Shown here: one piece after another, positions 1 to 9,298 of the stretch
Layout of the letters: the number at the start of each line of letters is the position of its first letter
Position numbering within the stretch: the stretch's first letter is position 1
From: Thermoanaerobaculia bacterium
GTDB taxonomy: Bacteria > Acidobacteriota > Thermoanaerobaculia > Multivoradales > JAHEKO01
Assembly: GCA_945787575.1 (NCBI GenBank)
Contig: CALZKB010000003.1
Span: 37,930-101,929 of the forward strand
Length of the DNA stretch: 64,000 nucleotides
Direction of reading: 5' to 3'
The notes under the pieces: generated by a model
The model's database searches: none
Told to the model about the DNA's origin: nothing
What the model saw: only the letters and a program-made list of their open reading frames with translations
Made by a program: the position numbers and the translations under genes

Positions 1-520
1 GCCGCTGCCACAGGTGGGGGTGCACCCGGACGGTACGAAAGCCCTCTTTCCCGAGCAGCCGGATCATGTGTCTGGCGGCATAGTAGACGTAGTGCTGGGT
101 CCCGCCGTGCGCGAAGAAGTGATGGGTCTCCGGTGACCGTACCGCCAGGTAGAACTCGAGGTTGGGGACGGCGACGAACAGGCCGCCCCCCTTGGCCTCG
201 AGGCCGAGCTCGGTCGTGGCTTGCAGCGAATAGCCGAGCGAGCAACCGACGTCGAGCAGCGGCCCCGACTCCACGTGGTTGAGCAGGTCGAGGATCTGCC
301 GGCGCGACTTGGCGACCCGGTGGCGGCGGCGCCTGGCGTAGCGCTCGTTCCACAGGACGTGCGGCCGCTTCGACGTCGGGGTCTGGTCGCGGCTCTTGTA
401 GACCAGGTCGCAGGAACAGCGGACGAAGGTGAACTCTGCGCGCTCGACGAACGGCTCCCGTTCGTCGGATCCGCAGACCGGACACTCACTCCAGCGGCTG
501 ACAGGCGTGGGCGACGACAT
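1..520 (-). CDS. Class I SAM methyltransferase with N-terminal zinc ribbon; internally deleted, runs off window
   Basis: The ORF is open from an ATG at 520 to the window edge, so its 3' end is missing. Residues 13-37 hold a CPxC...CxC zinc ribbon and residues 88-97 hold SAM motif I (LLDVGCSLGY), as in methyltransferases that modify sugars or polyketides. Right after motif II (about residue 111, near base 185-195) the text jumps from GLEAKG to GGLFVAVPN. The latter is normally the strand after the active site (RPGGxxFVAVPN), roughly 80 residues later. The middle of the Rossmann fold is therefore missing in frame and the protein should be inactive. Its ATG overlaps the TGA of the upstream gene by one base (TGATG), so the two were co-translated. 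The substrate is unknown. Confidence 0.75.
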   Translation of the reverse strand, partial: MSSPTPVSRWSECPVCGSDEREPFVERAEFTFVRCSCDLVYKSRDQTPTSKRPHVLWNERYARRRRHRVAKSRRQILDLLNHVESGPLLDVGCSLGYSLQATTELGLEAKGGGLFVAVPNLEFYLAVRSPETHHFFAHGGTQHYVYYAARHMIRLLGKEGFRTVRVHPHLWQR

Positions 521-939
521 CAGCGCCCTCTTGCGATCGGTTCGGCCGCCTCTCGATTCCGCCGCAGGGCGGCGACCCGGTCCACCGCCCAGCCGAGGCC
601 ACCGTAGACCAGCGACCAGACACCGGCGTTGAGCAGCGCGATGTAGACGTGCTGTACACCGTGAACCACCGTTCTAGGCTCCCGCAAACCGAGCGCGGTC
701 GCCAGGTCGAACCCTGGTCCGCCATGGAACGTGGCCAAAGGCAGCCCCACCAGGCCCAGCAACGCCGCCAGCGGTCCGAGAAAGTAGAGCCCGTAGAGTC
801 CCGAAGACGCCGGTGCGATCACCAGGCCAAGAGCGAAGCCCGTCGTTCGCCACAGTCTGCTCGGCGCGTGGCGCCCGGCCCACCAGAATGCCGCGACCGG
901 GACCAACCACAAAGCGAGCAATGCGACGAGGGTGAGCAT
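520..939 (-). CDS. Small integral membrane protein, function unknown
   Basis: This 139-residue protein has about four hydrophobic segments: an N-terminal LVALLALWLVPVAAFWW helix, two Gly/Leu-rich helices near residues 35-75, and one near residues 105-120. A short basic tail follows, so the C-terminus probably faces the cytoplasm. No catalytic motif is visible and I do not recognise a family. The stop codon shares a base with the start of the downstream methyltransferase, so the two form a translationally coupled pair on the minus strand. Since the methyltransferase is damaged, this gene may now be functionally orphaned. Confidence 0.6.
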   Translation of the reverse strand: MLTLVALLALWLVPVAAFWWAGRHAPSRLWRTTGFALGLVIAPASSGLYGLYFLGPLAALLGLVGLPLATFHGGPGFDLATALGLREPRTVVHGVQHVYIALLNAGVWSLVYGGLGWAVDRVAALRRNREAAEPIARGR

Positions 940-1122
940 TCACGATGACTCTACCCTCTCAGGCGGCTCCCCCGGCATCTCGCGGAGCTTGCCTTCTGGC
1001 GCCGGTGATCGGGGGCCTGCCCGGTCCCGACGAGCGCCGGGACAAGCCCTGTGGATCGCTGGGTTATGCTGTTTCTTTGTGTCCCATGATGAGGATCTCG
1101 GATGCGAAAGGACGGCGAGACG

Positions 1123-1572
1123 ATGCGAACGACAATAGCGATCCTGACCCTGCTCTTGGCCTCGGTGGCAACAGCGCCGCCGCTTCGAGCGGCCGACGAC
1201 GGGGCCGACGTCCAAGCTGCAATCGAAGCGGTCATCGAGAAGGCCTACGTGCACGGCATCTGGCTCGACGGTGACGAAGCGGTGGCGCGCAGCGGTTTCG
1301 ACCCCTCCTTCGTCATGCAAGTCGCGCAAGAGGACCACGTTCTGTCCGTGTCGCTCGATGATTGGCTCGCACGCCTCGGATTGCATGGTGAGCCGTTGGA
1401 CGAGAACATCACCCATCGCATCGAGGTGCTCGACCACAGCGGCACCGCGGCCGTCGCGCTAGTCGAGGTCCATCGAGACGGCCAGCCCCTCTACACCGAC
1501 TACATGAGCCTCTACAGATCCGGCGACGGTTGGCGGATCGTCGCGAAGATCTTCCACTCGCACCCACAGTGA
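1123..1572 (+). CDS. Secreted NTF2-like (lumazine-binding-like) protein
   Basis: The start at 1123 is preferred over the ATG at 1102 because an AAAGGA ribosome site lies about 10 bases upstream and the signal peptide (TIAILTLLLASVATAPPLRA) then begins at once. The mature part of about 120 residues starts with a helix (VQAAIEAVIEKAYVHGIW) and ends with strands of the SxYRSGDGWRIVAKIFHSHP type. That pattern is typical of the SnoaL/putative lumazine-binding branch of the NTF2-like cone fold. Such proteins are usually small-ligand binders or orphan enzymes in the periplasm. Neighbours give no functional hint. Confidence 0.7.
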   Translation: MRTTIAILTLLLASVATAPPLRAADDGADVQAAIEAVIEKAYVHGIWLDGDEAVARSGFDPSFVMQVAQEDHVLSVSLDDWLARLGLHGEPLDENITHRIEVLDHSGTAAVALVEVHRDGQPLYTDYMSLYRSGDGWRIVAKIFHSHPQ

Positions 1573-1615
1573 GAGTCCAAGACCGACCTCGCCACGGGGC
1601 GCTACGGTGCGGGCC

Positions 1616-1918
1616 TTACTCCCCCTCGCCTATGGGCTCGCTCGAGGTTCCGAGAAAAGCATGGCCCGACACGAAGTAGTAGTTGATGGGCTTCTCATTT
1701 CTCAGAATGTCGATGACGCCAGCGAGCATCTCCGAGGGCAGGTGCATCATGATCTTGCCGCCGGTTTCGGAGTCGGCGGGGAACGGCATCCCCTTATCGT
1801 GAAACCGGACCCAGCCGAGCACGTTCGATTCGTCGGAAAGCTGAATCTGAGCTCGATTGTCGCTGTAGCCGTCGCCAGAGCCGTAGAACAGGATGTGGTA
1901 CTGGGTAACGTTCGCCAT
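1616..1918 (-). CDS. Conserved small hypothetical protein
   Basis: This is a 100-residue soluble protein with no signal peptide or membrane segment. A strong AAGGAG ribosome site sits 5-6 bases before the ATG at 1918. Alternating strand-like segments (YHILFYGSGDGYSDNRAQIQL, VLGWVRFHDKG, GKIMMHLPSEMLAGVIDILRNE) suggest a small alpha/beta fold. I do not recognise the family and no catalytic residues stand out. It stands alone between two plus-strand genes. Confidence 0.6.
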   Translation of the reverse strand: MANVTQYHILFYGSGDGYSDNRAQIQLSDESNVLGWVRFHDKGMPFPADSETGGKIMMHLPSEMLAGVIDILRNEKPINYYFVSGHAFLGTSSEPIGEGE

Positions 1919-2376
1919 CTTTGGTCTCCTTGCGAAGTGGATTGGAGATGATCCGGCGCGGTGGCAATGCCGCCCCGAAATCTGTCAGCGGGGACCGCGC
2001 CATCTGCGGATCGCTTTCGAGCCCGCGGGGCAGCTCCATCCGGCCTGGAGCCGCCCAGGCGCTCGATCAGATTCGGCGGTGGGCGTCCCGCTGCCCTGCT
2101 TGCTCTCGCTATCTGATAGCACGCAGCACGAGCTCGCAGACACACCCGCTTGGGTAGTGCCTGTCGACCGAGGACAAGGAAACCAACGGGGAACGGAGTT
2201 GGCTCTGAGGCGTAGCTAGACCCGCCAGCCATAGGTAGCCGGGGGACTTGTGCTCCCGGTCCGCGCAAGAGGAAGGCCGGCCACGGGTGCCGGCCCTACT
2301 GCCGAGGGATGACCGAGATAGCGCAACAGGGCCGGGACGGGCGGGAAGGCGGCGAGGACCAGGGAACAGGCGGGCG
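1919..2376. other. 458-base intergenic region between divergent genes
   Basis: Nothing protein-like is convincing here; the ORFs in the track lack ribosome sites and family resemblance. The region should hold the promoter of the minus-strand gene ending at 1616 and that of the aldolase gene at 2377. A GC-rich imperfect inverted repeat (GGCCGGCC...GCCGGCC) lies at about 2274-2305, upstream of the aldolase, and could be a leader hairpin. No clear -35/-10 pair was found. Confidence 0.4.
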
Positions 2377-3663
2377 ATGGAAGTGGTTGTGAAGCTAGAA
2401 TGGACCGAGCCCCGCGAGGCCGCATTCTTGAGCTCGCACGACCCCCAAGGACTGATCTTCGACTGGGCCGAGTTCGGCCCGGAGCGCTTCGCGGCGCCCC
2501 AACGCGTCGAGGTCAACGACGAGACGCTGCGGGACGGTCTGCAGAGTCCTTCGGTCGTCGACCCCCCGATCGCGACCAAGATCGACATCCTCCGTCGGAT
2601 GGACCGGTTGACGATCGAGTGCGCCAGTATGGGCATTCCGGCGGCGGGGCCGCGACAGCGAGAGGACGCCGCTGCTCTGTGCCGTGAGATTGCCGATTCC
2701 GGACTCGCGCTCCGTCCCAATCTCGGAGGGCGTACGGTGATCGGCGACGTCGAAGCGATCGTCGACGTCGCGCAAGCAAGCGGCTCGGCGGTCGAGGCGT
2801 GCCTCTTCATCGGCAGCAGCCCGATCCGCCAGCTCGCCGAGGAATGGGACCTGGAGGGAATGCTGCGCAACACCCGCGAGGCGGTCGGCTTGGCCGCGGC
2901 GGAGGAGCTTGCCGTGACCTACATCACCGAGGACACGGTTCGGTCGGCGCCGGAGCATCTCGCGCTGTTGCTCGAGGCGGCGGTCGATGCCGGAGCCGCG
3001 CGGGTTTGTCTTTGCGACACGGCCGGCGCGGCGATTCCGCAGGGGGTGAGCAACCTCGTCGGCTGGGTTCGCCAGCGGCTCGGTCAAGGAGTGGGGATCG
3101 ACTGGCACGGTCACCGCGACCGCGGCCTCGGCATGGCCAATACCCTGGCGGCGATCCAGGCGGGCGCGACTCGGGTCCACGGCACGGTACTCGGGATCGG
3201 GGAACGCGTCGGCAACACGGCGACCGAGCAGATCCTCGTCAACCTCGAGCTGCTCGGTCTGGCAAAGCGCGACCTCGAGGGGCTGCCCGCCTTGGTCGAG
3301 ACGGTCGCCGCTGCCCTCGGGGTGGAGATACCTTCGAGCACCGCCGTCGTCGGTCGCGACGCCTTTCGCACCGCTACCGGCGTCCACGCCGCCGCCCTCT
3401 TCAAAGCGGAGCGGCTCGGCGACCCCGAGCTCGTCGACCAGATCTACTCCGGGGTTCCCGCCCGCCGGCTCGGGCGCAGGCAGGAGATCGAGATCGGCCC
3501 GCTCTCGGGCACCGCCAACGTGATCCACTTCCTACGCGCTCACGATCTGCCCGAGGACCCCCAGCTGATCGCCGATATTCTGGCAACCGCCAAGGGCTCA
3601 CCGCGGGTGCTGAGCGAGGACGAGGTGCTCGCTGTCGTCGAGGAGGCGGGGGTCGAGCGATGA
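2377..3663 (+). CDS. HMGL/isopropylmalate-synthase-type aldolase
   Basis: This 428-residue TIM-barrel enzyme belongs to the HMG-CoA-lyase-like family (isopropylmalate, homocitrate and citramalate synthases). Residues 47-56 carry the metal and catalytic motif NDETLRDGLQ, and residues about 242-250 carry the HGHRDRGLG metal-binding histidine motif. The C-terminal part (IEIGPLSGTANV...) resembles the post-barrel linker of the synthases, but no full LeuA allosteric domain is present. The start at 2377 is chosen because upstream sequence is not family-like, although the ribosome site is weak. The stop overlaps the start of the radical SAM gene (ATGA), so both work in one pathway. The acyl acceptor and donor cannot be read from the sequence. 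Confidence 0.85.
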   Translation: MEVVVKLEWTEPREAAFLSSHDPQGLIFDWAEFGPERFAAPQRVEVNDETLRDGLQSPSVVDPPIATKIDILRRMDRLTIECASMGIPAAGPRQREDAAALCREIADSGLALRPNLGGRTVIGDVEAIVDVAQASGSAVEACLFIGSSPIRQLAEEWDLEGMLRNTREAVGLAAAEELAVTYITEDTVRSAPEHLALLLEAAVDAGAARVCLCDTAGAAIPQGVSNLVGWVRQRLGQGVGIDWHGHRDRGLGMANTLAAIQAGATRVHGTVLGIGERVGNTATEQILVNLELLGLAKRDLEGLPALVETVAAALGVEIPSSTAVVGRDAFRTATGVHAAALFKAERLGDPELVDQIYSGVPARRLGRRQEIEIGPLSGTANVIHFLRAHDLPEDPQLIADILATAKGSPRVLSEDEVLAVVEEAGVER

Positions 3664-5012
3664 GCGACGAGGGAGGCGGCTCGGCGTCGCTGCGGGTCTG
3701 TAACCCCAATCTCGAGCTGGCCGAACCAGCCGGCGGCAGCTATTTCGTCTCCACCTATCCGCCGTTCTCAGCCTGGTCCGGGGCCGGCGGCAGGGAGTGG
3801 CGCCACCGCCTCGACACGCCTCGTTCCAAGCCGAGCTCCGTGCCGCTGGGACTCTACGTTCACATCCCCTTCTGCGTCGATCGCTGTCACTACTGTTACT
3901 ACCTCTCCCACGACGACCGGCTCGACGACCTCGATCGCTATATTCGTGCGCTCGAGAGCGAGCTCGAGCTCCACGCCCGGACGCCGGCGTTGGGAGGACG
4001 GGAGCTCGATTTCGTCTACTTCGGCGGAGGCACGCCCTCCCTGCTCTCCGCGGCGCGCATCGAGCGGCTGATGAGCGCGCTGCAGGACGTCTGGTCGTGG
4101 CACTCGACCCGCGAGGTGAGCTTCGAATGCGCTCCGCGAAGCACCACCACGAAGAAGCTCGAAGCGCTGCGCGACTGGGGGGTCACGCGAATCAGCCTCG
4201 GCGCTCAGCAGATGAACGACGAGGTTCTGCGTGCCAACGGTCGGGTGCACCTCACGGCCGACGTCGAAGCGGCCTACCGCGACATTCGCGAGGTCGGCTT
4301 CGCCGTCGTCAACGTCGATCTCATCGTCGGCCTCGTCGGCGAGACCGACGAGACCTTCGACTCGAGCCTCGAGCGAATCGTCGAGCTGGAGCCCGACAGC
4401 GTGACGATCTACCAGCTCGAGATCCCGCTCAACACCCCACTGTGGAGCTCGCTCCAGCACGGCGAGGTGCCGACGATCGCATCCTGGGCCACCAAGAGAG
4501 ATCGTCTGCGACGCGCATTCGACCGGCTCGAGAGAGCCGGCTACGCACAGGCGAGCGCCTACGCCGCGGTCCGCGATCCCGAGCGACATCGATTCCTCTA
4601 TCAGATCGAGCAGTATCACGGTGCCGATCTTCTCGGTATCGGCGCCTCGGCCTTCTCCCACATCGACGGTTTCAACCAGCAGAACCTGCCCGATCTCGGC
4701 GAGTACCTCGAACGGGTGGAGGACCGTGAACCGCCCCTTTTTCGGGTCTACGAGTCCACCCCGGAAGAATGCATGATTCGCGAGTTCGTCTTGCAGTTGA
4801 AGCTCGGTCGCGTCGAGCGCGCCTACTTCGCCGAGAAGTTCGGAATCGACCTCGAGAGGCGGTTCGCGACTCCCCTCTCCGATCTCGAGGCGCGCGGTTG
4901 GCTGGGCGTCGACGACGATCACGTGACCGTGACCCGCGAAGGACTGCTACGAGTCGACCGGATGCTCCAGTCCTTCTATCTCCCCGAGCACCGGGGGATC
5001 CGGTATTCGTGA
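3660..5012 (+). CDS. HemW/HemN-like radical SAM protein (divergent subfamily)
   Basis: This 450-residue protein has the radical SAM cluster CxxxCxxC as CVDRCHYC near residue 75, then FGGGTPS and a long TIM-barrel core. It ends with a HemN-type C-terminal wing (ECMIREFVLQLKLGRV). It resembles coproporphyrinogen oxidase-like proteins. However, where HemW/HemN have the HN-x2-YW signature, this one reads YQIEQYHGADLLGIGASAFS, so heme binding or porphyrin chemistry is doubtful. The true start is the ATG at 3660; the longer 2799-5012 ORF is only a read-through of the same frame. The gene is translationally coupled to the aldolase upstream, which suggests a shared biosynthetic step acting on an acyl or amino-acid-derived product. 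Confidence 0.85.
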   Translation: MSDEGGGSASLRVCNPNLELAEPAGGSYFVSTYPPFSAWSGAGGREWRHRLDTPRSKPSSVPLGLYVHIPFCVDRCHYCYYLSHDDRLDDLDRYIRALESELELHARTPALGGRELDFVYFGGGTPSLLSAARIERLMSALQDVWSWHSTREVSFECAPRSTTTKKLEALRDWGVTRISLGAQQMNDEVLRANGRVHLTADVEAAYRDIREVGFAVVNVDLIVGLVGETDETFDSSLERIVELEPDSVTIYQLEIPLNTPLWSSLQHGEVPTIASWATKRDRLRRAFDRLERAGYAQASAYAAVRDPERHRFLYQIEQYHGADLLGIGASAFSHIDGFNQQNLPDLGEYLERVEDREPPLFRVYESTPEECMIREFVLQLKLGRVERAYFAEKFGIDLERRFATPLSDLEARGWLGVDDDHVTVTREGLLRVDRMLQSFYLPEHRGIRYS

Positions 5013-5058
5013 TCGCAGCGCCGCGGCGAGGGTTCACCGCCGGTGCGGACTTCGTGGC

Positions 5059-5244
5059 CTACTCGCGCGGTGCGAGTTCGTCGGGCTGCTCGGGTTGCTC
5101 GCCGTCGGGCGGGATCGCGCCCTCGAGTCGGGCCTTCTTGAGCGCCTTCCGCAGCGCCATCTTCTCCTGCTTGGCCAAGCGTTTCTCTCTCTTGGCTTGT
5201 TCGCGCTGGCGTTTCGCCATGGTCTGCGGTCCTGGTCTGCCCAT
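5059..5244 (-). CDS. Small Lys/Arg-rich coiled-coil protein
   Basis: This 61-residue ORF is strongly helical and basic in the middle (KRQREQAKREKRLAKQEKMALRKALKKAR) and acidic and proline-rich at the end. Small proteins of this type, often starting MAKRQREQ, occur in many Gram-negative genomes without a known role. An AGGAAAGGA ribosome site precedes the ATG at 5244; a second in-frame Met eight codons later is a possible alternative. It may bind nucleic acid or ribosomes, but this is inference from charge only. Confidence 0.6.
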   Translation of the reverse strand: MGRPGPQTMAKRQREQAKREKRLAKQEKMALRKALKKARLEGAIPPDGEQPEQPDELAPRE

Positions 5245-5419
5245 AAACGGGGTCCTTTCCTCGGGGAAGTGAGCGGCCCTGGGTGCCTGGTAGTCAATGC
5301 CGGCACCGCCTGCAGTCAGGGCCAGGCGAACAGTGGCGAGTGCCGACGGGTCTCGACGGATTGTACCCTTTGCGCTCCGCTGCCCGTCCGGGAGGTGCGC
5401 GAGGAGGTCGCCAAGGCGC

Positions 5420-8400
5420 TCAGGGAATCGTCACGTCCCAAGCCGAGGTGTCGCCCGATTCGAAGCCATCGGCGAACACCAGCTGCTGGCACAGGGTGCA
5501 TCGATCGCAGCTATCCGCTACCCCGTTGCCGTTCAGATCGGCCTCACAGGAAGCCGCGTAGGCACCGGGCCTACCGCCGGCGGCCAGACAGGCGTCGGGC
5601 AGCATCTCGGCGCAACCTCCCGGAAGACAGCAGGAGACCTCCACGGCGCCGGCCACCGGTGCGGACAGCACCCTGAGGACGTCGTCGCGGTCGAACGGAA
5701 TCACGAACGGGTGGGAGTTCTCCTTCAGCTCCGCTCCTTGCTCGTCCTTGAAGCGATCCATCTGCTGCACGTCTACGAACGCTCGGCTGGCTCCCGGGGC
5801 GGAGAGCGTTGCCCGCAGCTCGGGCACCAGCGGATCGGTCACCTCCACCAGCTGCAGTCCCAGAGCACGGTTGGCGACCACCGCGTAGTCGTCGACACCG
5901 GGCGGTGCGATCTGGCTCGCGACGTCGACGTCCACGACCTCTCCACCGAGGTCGAGCGTGCCGGCGACGGTCGGGGCGTCGGGGTGGGTGATGTCGAAGA
6001 CCCGCAGCCCCCCGGCGCCGGCGGCGACGTAGAGGTAGTCGTGCTCGCGCGACGGGACGACATCGTCTGCCGGCAGGTAGCGGGTGTAGGTGTCGAGCGC
6101 TTGCGCGCCATCGAGGGCGATGCCGTCAACCAGCCGTGGGGTGGCGAAATCAGGAAGCAGATCGACGATTCGAACGCCGTAACCGGGATCGGCAACGTAG
6201 GCGCGGACCGCGAACGCCGGACCCATCTGGTAGTGGGCGTAGAGAGCGACGTCAGCGGCGTGGAGGCCGTCGGCGGCGCCGAGGATTTGCGGAGCCGAGT
6301 GGTCGGCGATGTCCACCACCACCAGCCCGTCGTCGCCGGCCGCGACGAAGAGATGAGCGCCCCAGGGCACCGCGCGCAGGGCTCCCGGTAGGGGTACCGT
6401 CGCAACCCAGACGAGGGTCTCGGGCTGCTCGTTGTCGTAGATCTGGACCCCGACCCCGGCGTCGACCACGTAGAGATAGCGAGCCACGCGCGCGACGTCG
6501 ACGGCATCGATCCCGGTGACGGTGGCGACCGGCTCGGTGGGCAGCCCGGCACGCAGGTCAAAGACCGACAACCCACCAGGCCCGGATGCCACGTAGAGAT
6601 AGTCGGTCGTCCCGTCCACCAGATCGGGCAGGACCGCGAGGGCGTGGGGCGTCGTCGCCGGAATGGTGCCCACCCACTGGGGCAAGTCGGGATCGCTCCA
6701 CCGATCGAACACCGAGACACCGCCGTCCGCGAGCAGAAAGGCCCAGGTTCTGGCCAGCGAATAGCTTCCGGTACCCAATCCCAAGGCCGGTGGTGAGCGG
6801 TGACACTCGACGCAGGTACGCACCTCGCCCGCCGGTCTCACGCTGTGGGCGTGCACCGGTTGATGGGCCAGACCCGACTTGCCGTTGGCGGTCGACGGCA
6901 TCTTGAAGTCGAGGATCTTCGAGCCGTCCGCCGCCGTCACGTCGGCGATCGGGTGGCAGCCGACGATGTAGGGAGCGACCCGGCCCTCTTTGTTGGGGCC
7001 CATCGAGAAGGCCCGCAGCGCCTCGAAGACCTTGTTGTTGGTCGACACCTTGCCCACCTCGTAGTCGCGCGTGATCAGGTTCTGCCCCACTTCACGCTCG
7101 TCGCGCTCGAAGTGGCAGCCGTAGCAGTTGGGCACCCACGACGTGTGACAGGCGTAGCACTCGAGACCGCCTTCGTCCTTCACGTGCTCGCTGGTCATCG
7201 CGAGCGCGGCTCTCGGGTTGTAGTCACTCGACGCGGGGTCGACGAGATCCTTGATCTGAAGTGGTACGTGATGGACTCCGTCGACCTTGGAGATCAGGAT
7301 CGGCTCGCTGCCGCTGGTGTCGACGTTGGGCAACGGCAGGCCGTCGTTGTCGAGGAAGGTGGCGTAGGCGTCCGGCGTTCCGTGGCAAGTCCGACACTCG
7401 ATCCGGGTCGCCTGGTCCATGTGGCCCCAGATGTTGCCGTCACCCATCACCTCGCTCTTGACGTGGCAGTCGATGCAGTGCAGGCCCCGCTCGTGATGGA
7501 AGTCCGGGGGATTGGTCGCGGCGTCGGTGTAGTGGTAGTTGCGGTTGAACCGCTCGTCGGTGGTGCCGGGCACCCCCGGCCCGGAGGGCAGCCGCGGAGG
7601 CATCTGGGCCCTCCCGGTGAAGGTCAGGCCGATGCGCGCGCCGCGATGATGGCAGTGCAGGCACTGAGAGGTCGCAATCGCCTTGGTGACCCGGTGGATG
7701 ATCGGGTGCCCCGGCTCCTCGTGATCGATCGAGGAATCCGCGCTCTGCGAAAGGCCGTCGTCGGCGTAGGGCATGTGACAGGCGACGCAGCCGTCCGCTC
7801 GGTAAGTCCCGTCTTCGCCCTCCGCGCCGCGGTAGCCTCGGCCGCGCGACCACAGATGACAACGGGCGCAGGCTTGGCCCGGCACGGCGGCATAGTGGGT
7901 GGCCACCTTGGACGGGTCGGCACTCGGGTCGTAGGTGATGAGATCGTCGAGACTCTCGACCGCCCCTTCGTCGATGGGCACCGTGCCGTCTTCGTCGACG
8001 ACCGCGAACATGCCGTAGATCGGGGTCTTGGTGTCGACCACGCCGTTCTGGTAGAGCCCTCCGCTGACGTGGCCGGCGTTGTTGGTCATCAGGTTCTTGA
8101 GCACGGTCTCGGCCTCGGCCGGGTGGCAGAGGGCGCAAGTGTCGTCCACGACGCGCAGGTTGCTCGGGTTGACGAAACGTTGGTACGGCAGGTCTTCCTC
8201 GAGCGGCGCGGTCGTCACGTCGTCGATGACCAACCGCGTCGGCTGAACGTGGGCGGCGAGCTTGGTCGTCGCCTGTCCATCGCCGCCGTGGCAGAACGTG
8301 CAGTGGAGCTCGAAGCCCATCTCCTCGGTGGCGTTCTCGATCTCCCCGTGGCAGGTGCGGCAACCGGGATCGTCACCTAGGCCGTCGAGACGGCTCGACA

Positions 8401-8476
8401 CCGCCTCGATCCGGGGCTGGGACAGGTCCGCCGGTCGAGAGCGGTGCTGCGCCCGGACGCCCTCGGCCGCCACCAC
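5420..8476 (-). CDS. Secreted undecaheme cytochrome fused to LVIVD-type beta-propeller with FESGDTSAW tail
   Basis: Residues about 39-560 contain eleven CxxCH heme sites (CRTCH, CTFCH, CALCH, CARCH, CVACH, CLHCH, CIDCH, CRTCH, CYACH, CYGCH, CVECH) with extra histidines that could act as axial ligands. Residues about 575-890 repeat the D[VI]A...YVAxGxxGLxVFD pattern of LVIVD propellers. A Cys-rich part follows with a DLNGNGVADSCD calcium-binding-like loop, and the protein ends VFADGFESGDTSAWDVTIP. It is probably an exported electron-transfer protein held at the outer surface. The listed start is GTG, but in-frame codons upstream encode RFIGPVIGFVLIAAVVAAEG, a clear signal peptide with no ATG/GTG/TTG before an in-frame TGA. 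The ATG at 8591 with the same leader region is in another frame, so a small indel near 8.55 kb is likely. Confidence 0.85.
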   Translation of the reverse strand: MVAAEGVRAQHRSRPADLSQPRIEAVSSRLDGLGDDPGCRTCHGEIENATEEMGFELHCTFCHGGDGQATTKLAAHVQPTRLVIDDVTTAPLEEDLPYQRFVNPSNLRVVDDTCALCHPAEAETVLKNLMTNNAGHVSGGLYQNGVVDTKTPIYGMFAVVDEDGTVPIDEGAVESLDDLITYDPSADPSKVATHYAAVPGQACARCHLWSRGRGYRGAEGEDGTYRADGCVACHMPYADDGLSQSADSSIDHEEPGHPIIHRVTKAIATSQCLHCHHRGARIGLTFTGRAQMPPRLPSGPGVPGTTDERFNRNYHYTDAATNPPDFHHERGLHCIDCHVKSEVMGDGNIWGHMDQATRIECRTCHGTPDAYATFLDNDGLPLPNVDTSGSEPILISKVDGVHHVPLQIKDLVDPASSDYNPRAALAMTSEHVKDEGGLECYACHTSWVPNCYGCHFERDEREVGQNLITRDYEVGKVSTNNKVFEALRAFSMGPNKEGRVAPYIVGCHPIADVTAADGSKILDFKMPSTANGKSGLAHQPVHAHSVRPAGEVRTCVECHRSPPALGLGTGSYSLARTWAFLLADGGVSVFDRWSDPDLPQWVGTIPATTPHALAVLPDLVDGTTDYLYVASGPGGLSVFDLRAGLPTEPVATVTGIDAVDVARVARYLYVVDAGVGVQIYDNEQPETLVWVATVPLPGALRAVPWGAHLFVAAGDDGLVVVDIADHSAPQILGAADGLHAADVALYAHYQMGPAFAVRAYVADPGYGVRIVDLLPDFATPRLVDGIALDGAQALDTYTRYLPADDVVPSREHDYLYVAAGAGGLRVFDITHPDAPTVAGTLDLGGEVVDVDVASQIAPPGVDDYAVVANRALGLQLVEVTDPLVPELRATLSAPGASRAFVDVQQMDRFKDEQGAELKENSHPFVIPFDRDDVLRVLSAPVAGAVEVSCCLPGGCAEMLPDACLAAGGRPGAYAASCEADLNGNGVADSCDRCTLCQQLVFADGFESGDTSAWDVTIP

Positions 8477-8768
8477 GGCGGCAATCAGGACGAACCCGAT
8501 GACGGGTCCGATGAAGCGCGCGCGAGCTCTCTGCTTGGGGGCCTTTGGAGTCCTCTCCTCCGAGGTCGGCCGGTCGAGCGTGCCCGGTCATCTCTAGCAG
8601 AGAACGCCCCGCCCCACCCCGCCCTCAAGGGTGGGCAGGGCTTCAAGGTGTGGACCTGGGACCTGCCGGGGCGGGAGCGGGCGAAGAGGTCAGGAGAAGC
8701 GTCGAGCCCACCGGCGCCCGGAACTGACTCGGCCCCGGTCGGGTCTCATCTGTCGAGGAGATGTGAAA

Positions 8769-9298
8769 GTGGCGGCCCGACTATTCGAGACCACAAACCC
8801 GGGATACTGGGCACAATTGGTCCACACTGAGGCCGCAGAGAAGCGTGACGAACGCCGACGACTCCACTTGGCCGCTCTCGGAGCCCTCCTCTTGCATGGC
8901 GTGATCTTCTCCTTGCGCCTGCCCGAGAGCGGCCGTTCGATCACGGTCCCAGAGCCGGAGCGCCCGTTCTTCGCGATCGTGCCGCTCCCCTCCGAACCGC
9001 GGCCGCCCGTTGCTCAACCACCGCGGCGGCCGGAGCGAGCCCGCAGAGCGACGATCGTCGTGCCCGGGCCTCCGGAGGTCGACTTCGAGCCACTCGAGCC
9101 CGCGCCGCTCGCCGTCTCCATCGAAGTCCCGCGCATCGAGCCCGTCGACTTCATTCCGCCGCCACCACCGCCGGCGGAGCCGACCGGCCCGGTGCGCTAC
9201 GACTCGACGATCACCCGGCCGGAGCGCCTCCACGCGCCGCTGCCTCGCTACACCGAACAGGCCCGCAGCGTGCGGCGGCTAGCGAGGAATCGCTCGCT

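Noticed and set aside
2799-3659. 5' extension of the radical SAM ORF
   Set aside because: Overlaps the aldolase in another frame and lacks family features; the real start is at 3660.
6800-8380. 526-residue plus-strand ORF
   Set aside because: It is the antisense of the multiheme cytochrome; composition is typical of a high-GC shadow and no family pattern is seen.
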